19,854 bases of DNA, taken from JBDHZK01 sp039811865. Its GTDB lineage: Bacteria; Actinomycetota; Actinomycetes; Propionibacteriales; Propionibacteriaceae. Of the stretch, positions 14,888 to 19,854 are shown piece after piece. The stretch covers positions 1 to 19,854 of the forward strand of contig JBDHZK010000037.1 of the NCBI GenBank assembly GCA_039811865.1. The letters are read 5' to 3'. Both the position numbers and the translations under genes were made by a program. Under the pieces are notes generated by a model. It saw nothing but the letters and a program-made list of their open reading frames with translations, was not told where the DNA came from and searched no databases. How positions within the stretch are numbered: the first letter of the stretch is position 1; each line of letters begins with the position of its first letter.

Positions 14888-15499
14888 ATGGTCTACACGC
14901 TGCCCGACCTGCCCTACGACTACTCGGCTTTGGAGCCGTATATCTCTGCGGAGATCATGCAGTTGCACCATGACAAGCATCACGCCGCCTACGTCGCCGG
15001 CGCCAACACCGCCTTGGAGCAACTCGCCGCCGCCCGCGAGAAGGGCGAGTTCGGTGCGATCAACAAGCTCGAGAAGGACCTCGCGTTCCACCTCGGCGGA
15101 CACATCAACCACTCGGTGTTCTGGAAGAACATGTCTCCGGACGGCGGCGGCGAGCCCGACGGGGACGTCGCGACGGCCCTCGAGGAGTTCTTCGGCGGCT
15201 TCGAGGCGTTCAAGAAGCAGTTCAACGCCAACGCCAACGCCATCCAGGGATCCGGTTGGTCGATTCTCGTCTGGGACACCCTCGGCCAGCGGCTCAACAT
15301 CAATCAGCTGTTCGACCAGCAGGGCAACCTCCCCGTCGGCCAGTTGCCGTTGTTGCAACTGGACATGTGGGAGCACGCGTTCTACCTGCAGTACAAGAAC
15401 GTCAAGGCCGATTACGTCACGGCCTGGTGGAACGTGGTCAACTGGACCGACGTTGCGCAGCGACTGACCCAGGCCAAGGCCGCGCAGGTCTCCTACTGA
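14888..15499 (+). CDS. sodA: Superoxide dismutase, Fe/Mn family
   Basis: The 203-aa product is a complete Fe/Mn superoxide dismutase that converts superoxide to oxygen and hydrogen peroxide. By alignment with E. coli SodA the metal ligands are His27 (in LHHDKHH), His75 (GGHINHS), Asp159 and His163 (DMWEH). Gln144 in FDQQGN sits where Mn enzymes carry Gln and many actinobacterial Fe enzymes carry His, which suggests Mn or mixed metal use. No signal peptide is present. CGGAG lies about 6 nt before ATG 14888. A 15-bp-stem terminator follows. It stands alone, divergent from the LCP gene. Confidence 0.97.
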   Translation: MVYTLPDLPYDYSALEPYISAEIMQLHHDKHHAAYVAGANTALEQLAAAREKGEFGAINKLEKDLAFHLGGHINHSVFWKNMSPDGGGEPDGDVATALEEFFGGFEAFKKQFNANANAIQGSGWSILVWDTLGQRLNINQLFDQQGNLPVGQLPLLQLDMWEHAFYLQYKNVKADYVTAWWNVVNWTDVAQRLTQAKAAQVSY

Positions 15500-15510
15500 T
15501 TCACCCGGTC

Positions 15511-15543
15511 GGCGGGGTCTTCACCAACGGTGAAGACCCCGCC
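15511..15543 (+). terminator. sodA terminator
   Basis: A perfect 15-bp stem (15511-15525 with 15529-15543) has the 3-nt loop AAC and is followed by GCATTTCTT. It starts 11 nt after the sodA stop and can also stop minus-strand transcripts from the gene at 15607. Confidence 0.93.
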
Positions 15544-15570
15544 GCATTTCTTCCGATGGCGTGATTGGTA

Positions 15571-15609
15571 GTTGATTTAGCCGGCATATGCCAGGTGGAT
15601 TAACACCTA
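15571..15609. repeat. 39-bp near-palindromic repeat, copy 1
   Basis: This is identical at 33 of 39 positions, in the same orientation, to 16602-16640. The first 34 bp form a palindrome centred on CATATG: GTTGATTTAGCCGGCAT against ATGCCAGGTGGATTAAC. Allowing G-T pairs on the plus strand, 15 of 17 positions pair. It overlaps the stop codon (15607-15609) of the DUF559 gene. Confidence 0.85.
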
Positions 15610-16566
15610 TACCACGGCGGCGTTCCGGCAACGGGCGCAGCGATGCGCTTCGCCGGTCCAACCGCGGCCGCGGAGCACCGCCACGACTTGGACTGCGACC
15701 TCGCAGGGCCTCGTGACGACGTCCGCCCAGGTGAACCGCAACGTGATGACGCCGGACGCTGCTCGAAGATGATCCCGGTCGGCGTCGCGCCGAGACCTCG
15801 CGCCGGCGTGCCATTGGGCTCCGTCCAGTTCGATCACCACTTGGTAGCCGGGGTACGCGACGTCTACTGGAGCGCCGACCAGGGCCTGCCTGACTCCCTC
15901 GGGCAACCCATGAGCGCGCTCGACGTGGATCAAGTAGCGACGCTCCAGCGGACTCATGACGCCGTTGGCGACATCTCCCAAGAGCGTGCGCAGCAGCTTG
16001 CGGGCCGGATGCCGCCCGCGTCCGGCCAGCTCGGCGAGAACATCATCAGGCGTTGTGATCCGCTTGAAGGCGGCCTCGGCCAGCAAGGTGACGAGCCGGT
16101 CTTCGTTGATCTCGGCCGCTAGGTCGACGATCGTCGCGGCGGCTCGGGCGCGCGGCGGACTTCCCGTGCTGGGCCGGTGGCCGCGACGGAAGACGAGGAA
16201 CCCTCGATCCCGCAACTGCCGTTCGCTCCAGATCTCGACGCGGTCGGGACAGGTGGGCACCAGCCCTAGCAGGTGCGCGGCTCCCCAGCCGCCCACACAG
16301 GCGCCCGCGCCGCCCGCCAATACACCGACCCACGCTCGGGCAACCCCGGCCGGCGGACCGAACGCGGAGTAGATGCCGGGGTGCACCCGCCTCCAATGGC
16401 CGGCGCTCAAGAGGCGGTCGATCCGCGCCTCGGTGACGCCGATGCCGAGCGCCTGGGTACGCGTGATCACGCCCCCTTGGACATTCAACAATCTGATCAG
16501 CCCAGGGGTTGGGGTGGTTTTGCTGGACACGTATAAAGGATCGCCGAAACCCCGGCGATACTCCAT
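15607..16566 (-). CDS. AbiEi-like N-terminal domain plus DUF559 (Vsr-like nuclease fold) protein
   Basis: The 319-aa product has an N-terminal winged-helix region of the AbiEi antitoxin type (GGVITRTQALGIGVTEARI and HWRRVHPGIYSAFG, residues 31-70). A middle domain (75-200) follows. The C-terminal DUF559 region is of the PD-(D/E)xK/Vsr-like nuclease type: Glu208 (SPLERR), Asp235 (VDVAYP), IELDG (246-250, acidic pair), His253 and RD at 264-265. No AbiEii toxin partner is adjacent. Such proteins are common, often as orphans, in Actinomycetota, and their role is unknown. ATG 16566 has AGGGGG close upstream; later in-frame GTG/TTG codons are possible because the conserved part begins near residue 22. 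The gene is bracketed by two copies of a 39-bp near-palindrome. Confidence 0.83.
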   Translation of the reverse strand: MEYRRGFGDPLYVSSKTTPTPGLIRLLNVQGGVITRTQALGIGVTEARIDRLLSAGHWRRVHPGIYSAFGPPAGVARAWVGVLAGGAGACVGGWGAAHLLGLVPTCPDRVEIWSERQLRDRGFLVFRRGHRPSTGSPPRARAAATIVDLAAEINEDRLVTLLAEAAFKRITTPDDVLAELAGRGRHPARKLLRTLLGDVANGVMSPLERRYLIHVERAHGLPEGVRQALVGAPVDVAYPGYQVVIELDGAQWHAGARSRRDADRDHLRAASGVITLRFTWADVVTRPCEVAVQVVAVLRGRGWTGEAHRCARCRNAAVV

Positions 16567-16572
16567 GCCCCC

Positions 16573-16581
16573 TGTGGATAA
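16573..16581 (-). other. Isolated perfect DnaA-box-like 9-mer
   Basis: On the minus strand this reads TTATCCACA, the consensus DnaA box. It lies 7 nt upstream of the DUF559 gene start. No cluster of further boxes or AT-rich region accompanies it, so it is not an origin by itself. Confidence 0.5.
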
Positions 16582-16601
16582 CTCAAATCAGCACTTTAGC
16601 T

Positions 16602-16640
16602 GTTGACTTGCCCGGCATATGCCGAGTGGATCAACACCTA
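16602..16640. repeat. 39-bp near-palindromic repeat, copy 2
   Basis: The left half is GTTGACTTGCCCGGCAT and the right half ATGCCGAGTGGATCAAC, then ACCTA. Counting plus-strand G-T pairs, 15 of 17 positions pair. It sits 6 nt beyond the TetR stop codon and 35 nt upstream of the DUF559 gene. Some differences from copy 1 restore pairing (G-T to G-C at arm position 4), as expected if the folded form matters. Confidence 0.85.
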
Positions 16641-16646
16641 AGTCGA

Positions 16647-17231
16647 CTATGGCCTCCAGGCGCGGGCCAGACCGGCCAGATGCTCGTCGTACGCGGCGTC
16701 GGCGACGTCCGCGGGCACCAGGGCGGCCGAGGTTTCCAGGCTGACCCAGCCGTGCACGCTCGCCCAGATCGATGCGGCGATCAGATCCACCCTCTCGGGG
16801 CGTATTTGCCCGGCCCGGATCGACCGGGTGATGCAGCGATACAGCGGCGCGATCGGCGGCTCGGGCCGCTCCTCTTGAGCGCAATCGGGGACGGCGAGGC
16901 GTCCCCCGAACATGACGGCGTAGAGGGTGGGATTGTCAAGGGCCCAGCGCCGGTAGGCGCGGCCCAGATTCGCCAGATCGGCAAGAGGCTCGTCCGACTC
17001 GCAAACCGCCTCCTGCGAGGCGGTGAACTGGGCCGCGGCGTGGTCCAACACGGCCTGGACGAGCTCGGCTCGGCCTCCGAACAGGGCGTAGACGGCGCTG
17101 GTGGACGTCCCGTTCAGGGCGGCCAGGCCCCGCACGGACAGCGCGGGTACCCCGGACTGAGCGATCTGGGCTGCCGCTGCGGTGAGGAGCTGGGTCCGCA
17201 ACTCGGGCGTGTGACTTCTTGGCCTGGGCAC
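16647..17231 (-). CDS. TetR/AcrR family transcriptional regulator
   Basis: The 194-aa product has the TetR N-terminal DNA-binding domain (about 8-56), with the recognition helix in GTSTSAVYALFGGRAELV (41-58). A helical ligand-binding domain follows; its WALDNPTLYAVMFGG stretch (95-109) marks the WHG-type C-terminal domain (TetR_C_33). It starts at GTG 17231, with AAGGATGG 5-12 nt upstream; a nearby ATG is out of frame. It is divergent from the DUF4188 gene, 64 nt away, with a tandem operator-like repeat between them, so it probably represses both. The inducer is unknown. Confidence 0.92.
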   Translation of the reverse strand: MPRPRSHTPELRTQLLTAAAAQIAQSGVPALSVRGLAALNGTSTSAVYALFGGRAELVQAVLDHAAAQFTASQEAVCESDEPLADLANLGRAYRRWALDNPTLYAVMFGGRLAVPDCAQEERPEPPIAPLYRCITRSIRAGQIRPERVDLIAASIWASVHGWVSLETSAALVPADVADAAYDEHLAGLARAWRP

Positions 17232-17246
17232 TTGACCATCCTTGCA

Positions 17247-17270
17247 TAACAGTGTTCTATAACAGTGTTA
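17247..17270. promoter_or_regulatory. Tandem operator-like repeat between tetR and the DUF4188 gene
   Basis: TAACAGTGTT occurs at 17247-17256 and again as TAACAGTGTTA at 17260-17270, a 13-bp step. Each unit is itself a small palindrome around a central G (AACA-G-TGTT). The position in the 64-nt divergent spacer suits binding by the adjacent TetR protein. Confidence 0.6.
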
Positions 17271-17295
17271 CTAAACCCCCGTGACAGGAGTCGAG

Positions 17296-17772
17296 ATGCC
17301 GCAGATCTTCCCCGGCCGTTACACCGCGACCCATGACGGCCCCGTGACCGTCTTCCTCATCGGTATGCGTCTCAACCAGCCGCTGCGCGCGGACCTTTGG
17401 TGGCCGGTGTTCTCGGCCATGCCACGCATGCTCGCGCATCTGGCGAAGGACCAGAGCGCTGGGATGCTCGGCTTCCAGAACTGGTTTTTGCCCTCGCCGG
17501 TCGTCCTGTCCTACTGGCGAAGCCCGGAGCATCTGCAAAGGTTCGCCGCGAACCCGGACGCGCCGCACCTTCGACCTTGGCGAGCCTTCAACAAGGCCGT
17601 CGGCAACAGCGGCGCGGTCGGCATCTGGCACGAGACCTACCAGGTTTCCCCCGGCCAGCGCGAGGTGGTCTACGTCAACATGCCCGAGTTCGGTTTGGCG
17701 AAGGCCGGCGACCACGTCCCGGTCGGGCCCGGGATGGCGACGGCCCGGCAACGGATGGCCACGGCCCGCTGA
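17296..17772 (+). CDS. DUF4188 / monooxygenase-like family protein
   Basis: The 158-aa product MPQIFPGRYTATHDG... with FLIGMRLNQ, WWPVFSAMPRML and LSYWRSPEHLQRFA matches the DUF4188 family, sometimes annotated as monooxygenase family and expected to have a dimeric alpha/beta-barrel fold. VGIWHETYQV, near residue 120, is the usual C-terminal block. The reaction and substrate are unknown. ATG 17296 is chosen because AGGAG lies about 7 nt upstream, inside the longer open frame that begins with GTG 17281. Pairing with a divergent TetR regulator suggests an inducible stress or detoxification role. Confidence 0.82.
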   Translation: MPQIFPGRYTATHDGPVTVFLIGMRLNQPLRADLWWPVFSAMPRMLAHLAKDQSAGMLGFQNWFLPSPVVLSYWRSPEHLQRFAANPDAPHLRPWRAFNKAVGNSGAVGIWHETYQVSPGQREVVYVNMPEFGLAKAGDHVPVGPGMATARQRMATAR

Positions 17773-17922
17773 ACGCAGGCCACCCTCGCTACCTCTTGTC
17801 GACGATCCGCGCCGCCCGCCCCGGCGCCAAGTCCGGTTGGCCCGCGCGGCATCAAGGACGCCACTGCGAAGCCGGAAGGTCCGTCAGGTTCGGCAACACC
17901 GGGTTGATGGTAGAAACGAGGC

Positions 17923-18312
17923 ATGCTGATCGTCACTTCGAACGACATTCCCGGCTACCGCATCGAGGCCGTCCTCGGCGAGGTGATGGGCATCACCGTG
18001 CGCTCCGCCAACATCGGCGCCAACTTCGTGGCCTCCTTCCGCGCCATCGGCGGCGGCGAGGTCAACGAGTACACCAAGCTCGTCTACGAGTCCCGCCAGC
18101 AGGTGATGGAACGCATGTGGGCCGAGGCGCAGCAGCGCGGAGCCAACGCGATCGTCGCTTGCCGCTTCGACACCGGCGAGATCGCGCAGCAGTTCTCCGA
18201 GGTGTGCTGCTATGGCACCGCCGTCTACGCCGTTCCGATCGCGGACGGCCAGCCGGGCGCCACTCAACAATCGCGCAGCGCCGCCGCTCAACAGGCCCAA
18301 ACCCAGCGCTAA
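17923..18312 (+). CDS. YbjQ/UPF0145 family protein
   Basis: The 129-aa product begins MLIVTSNDIPGYRI and contains VLGEVMGITVRSANIGANF and a GANAIVACRFDTGEI block. This is the standard YbjQ (UPF0145, heavy-metal-binding-domain-like) sequence of about 105 aa, a pentameric fold whose role is unresolved. A Gln/Ala/Ser-rich tail of about 20 residues follows. Cys84, and the CC pair near residue 94, are visible. GAGG is only 1-2 nt before ATG 17923, so initiation is weak or leaderless. A hairpin terminator lies 30 nt after the stop. Confidence 0.88.
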   Translation: MLIVTSNDIPGYRIEAVLGEVMGITVRSANIGANFVASFRAIGGGEVNEYTKLVYESRQQVMERMWAEAQQRGANAIVACRFDTGEIAQQFSEVCCYGTAVYAVPIADGQPGATQQSRSAAAQQAQTQR

Positions 18313-18342
18313 CCGGTCGCGGGACGCCAGCCACGACTCGAG

Positions 18343-18388
18343 CCTTCCCGAGAGCACGCCGACCGGAGGGTTCGTGCTCCCGGGAAGG
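18343..18388. terminator. Bidirectional terminator between the YbjQ-like and MFS genes
   Basis: A 16-position stem (18343-18358 with 18373-18388) has one A/C mismatch on the plus strand that becomes G-U on the minus strand, and a 14-nt loop. It lies between the convergent stops at 18312 and 18427. Confidence 0.8.
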
Positions 18389-18426
18389 GGGACTCGGCGG
18401 ACGCTCGTGGCCGGTCCGAGTCCGGC

Positions 18427-19854
18427 TCAGCGCGACTCAGCCGCTGGAGTCGCAGCCGTCCTGGGCAGGGCGAGCATCGCTGCGGCGGCCAGGACGTAGG
18501 TGGCGGCCTGCCAAGGCAGGAAGTTGGCCAGGGCCAGCCCGATGCTCCGCGCCGCCGGGACGGCGGACTCAACGGGTGCACTGGGCAGGGCATTGAAGAA
18601 GACGCTCGCCAAGACCGCGATCCCGACCGCCCCGCCGATTTGATTGACGGTGGCCAGCACCCCGCCCGCGGCGCCGGAATGGCGTCCGGGGACGCCGGCG
18701 AGGACGACATTGACCAGGATTGGGGCGCCCAGGCCCAACCCGAGGCCGCCGAGGAACATCACACCCGCCAACTCCCAGTACCCAGGGGTGGCTCCGTCCC
18801 GAACCAGCCACCACAGCAGGCCTTGGGAGGCGGCCAGCGTGAGGGAACCGGTAATGATCAGGGATCGCCCCGCCTTGGCGGCCAGGGCCACGCCGGCACC
18901 GGAGGTCACCATCGAACCGAGCGCGTAGGGCAGGATCACCAGACCGGTCTCCCAGGCGGTCCGCCCGGTCCCGAGCTGCAAGTAGATGGACAGCACGAGG
19001 AAGAAGGACGCCAGCCCGCCGAAGAAGAGGACGGCCGCAGCCAGGCCGGCGCCGAACGATCGGATGGACAGCAGCGCTGGGTCCAGGACCGGCTGAGCGC
19101 CGCTACGAGCCAGGTGCCGCTCGTAGGAGAGGAACGCGGCGAGGACGACCAGGCCGGCGCCAAGCACCCCCCAGCCCCAAAGCGGCCAGCCCCAGTCGCG
19201 GCCTTGGACCAGCGGCAACAGCACCAGGAAGACGCCAGCGGCGGCCAGGAGCGCACCGACGAGGTCCAACCGCGATCCGACCATTGCCTGGGACTCGGGC
19301 AAGAACCGGATCCCGAGGCCCAATGCCACCGCGGCGACCGGGACGTTGATCCAGAAGATGGTCCGCCACCCCAGACCCCACAGGTCGGCGTCCACGAGGG
19401 CCCCGCCGAGCAGCGGACCGGCCACCGAGGCCAAGCCCTGGACGGCCCCGTACGCACCGAACGCCTTGGCCATCTCGGTGGGTGCGAACGACGTCCGGAT
19501 GATGCCGAAGACCTGCGGCACCATGAACCCACCCGACAGCCCCTGCAGGGCTCGTAACACGACCAGCGCCTGCGCCGTCGGTGCTAGCGCGCAGGCTGCC
19601 GAGGCCAGGGCGAACCCGGCCAGGGAGATCAGGAAAACTCGGCGGCGTCCGTAGCCGTCACCGACCCGGCCGCCGCTGATCAGTCCAGACCCGAGCGCGA
19701 GCACATAGGCGGCAAGCATCCATTGCAACTGCGCCTCGGAGGCCCGCAGGTCGGCAGCGATGTCCGGCGCCGCGACGGTGATGATCGTGACGTCGAGCAG
19801 ATCCATGAAGGACGCGAACAAGACGACGAGCAGGGCTCCGGTCGCCGCACGACC
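18427..19854 (-). CDS. MFS drug exporter, DHA2/EmrB-QacA type, 5' end missing
   Basis: 475 residues are in the window, and the frame stays open to the right edge, so the true start lies outside. The protein begins within TM1 (LLVVLFASFMDLLDVTIITVA, given as a landmark) and has the D-V-T motif of DHA2 exporters. RVGDGYGRRR is motif A between TM2 and TM3. The antiporter motif C occurs as GLASVAGPLLGG. About 14 TM segments fit EmrB/QacA transporters, which expel drugs or other small molecules by proton exchange. The TTG and ATG near 19821 and 19806 are inside TM1 and are not believable starts. The substrate is unknown. Confidence 0.92.
   Translation of the reverse strand, partial: GRAATGALLVVLFASFMDLLDVTIITVAAPDIAADLRASEAQLQWMLAAYVLALGSGLISGGRVGDGYGRRRVFLISLAGFALASAACALAPTAQALVVLRALQGLSGGFMVPQVFGIIRTSFAPTEMAKAFGAYGAVQGLASVAGPLLGGALVDADLWGLGWRTIFWINVPVAAVALGLGIRFLPESQAMVGSRLDLVGALLAAAGVFLVLLPLVQGRDWGWPLWGWGVLGAGLVVLAAFLSYERHLARSGAQPVLDPALLSIRSFGAGLAAAVLFFGGLASFFLVLSIYLQLGTGRTAWETGLVILPYALGSMVTSGAGVALAAKAGRSLIITGSLTLAASQGLLWWLVRDGATPGYWELAGVMFLGGLGLGLGAPILVNVVLAGVPGRHSGAAGGVLATVNQIGGAVGIAVLASVFFNALPSAPVESAVPAARSIGLALANFLPWQAATYVLAAAAMLALPRTAATPAAESR

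Noticed and set aside
16046..16396. 116-aa minus-strand frame inside the DUF559 gene
   Set aside because: Shadow frame; the DUF559/AbiEi frame carries the conserved motifs.
16573..16581. Replication origin suggested by the DnaA box
   Set aside because: A single box with no cluster, no AT-rich unwinding region and no dnaA/dnaN or plasmid replication gene nearby.
15607..17231. AbiEi/AbiEii toxin-antitoxin pair
   Set aside because: No AbiEii nucleotidyltransferase toxin is adjacent; the neighbour is a TetR regulator, so this is an orphan AbiEi-like/DUF559 protein.
1..19854. CRISPR arrays, tRNA/rRNA genes or insertion sequences
   Set aside because: No regularly spaced repeats, no cloverleaf with a CCA-type acceptor and no transposase were recognised on reading through both strands.

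Overview
The window is high-GC DNA with GC-rich third codon positions, short overlaps inside operons and GTG/TTG starts, as in Actinomycetota. The Tat-type secreted protein, EF-G2 paralogue, LCP protein, AbiEi/DUF559 protein and TrmB-TruA cluster fit an actinobacterium, possibly Propionibacteriaceae (the family is a guess). No rRNA, tRNA, CRISPR array or transposase gene was seen.

Left part (1-5353). The minus strand carries the first codons of ribulokinase (araB) preceded by araM, a glycerol-1-phosphate dehydrogenase homologue. A small secreted Tat-type protein follows, also on the minus strand. Next come a plus-strand EF-G-like GTPase and, convergent with it across a hairpin terminator, a YccF membrane protein that starts at TTG.

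Middle part (5354-8240). trmB, truA and an RsmC-like methyltransferase overlap by 4 nt each and form an RNA-modification operon closed by a terminator. A CsbD-like stress protein follows, then a 483-nt gene-free stretch with a 14-bp palindrome, a long perfect hairpin and a cobalamin riboswitch.

Core (8241-13661). The riboswitch leads a five-gene operon in which every junction is a 4-nt NTGA overlap: a secreted, membrane-anchored alpha/alpha-barrel protein resembling the alpha domain of transcobalamin/intrinsic factor; a secreted, membrane-anchored small protein resembling the transcobalamin C-terminal (DUF4430-like) domain; an ECF transporter T component; a fused two-domain ECF ATPase; and an ECF S component. 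I read this as a B12 (corrinoid) uptake system in which a two-piece transcobalamin-like receptor hands ligand to an ECF transporter. The 9-nt loop of the apparent P3 hairpin of the riboswitch is the exact complement of the 9 nt before the start codon, which include the Shine-Dalgarno sequence. This suggests a direct loop-to-RBS switch.

Right part (13662-19854). A bidirectional terminator separates the operon from a minus-strand LCP protein with an altered PRD motif. Divergent from it is superoxide dismutase with a strong terminator. A minus-strand AbiEi-DUF559 nuclease-like gene is bracketed by two 39-bp near-palindromic direct repeats. A TetR regulator and a divergent DUF4188 protein share a small intergenic region with a tandem operator-like repeat. 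A YbjQ-family protein and a 5'-truncated 14-TM-type MFS drug exporter end the window.
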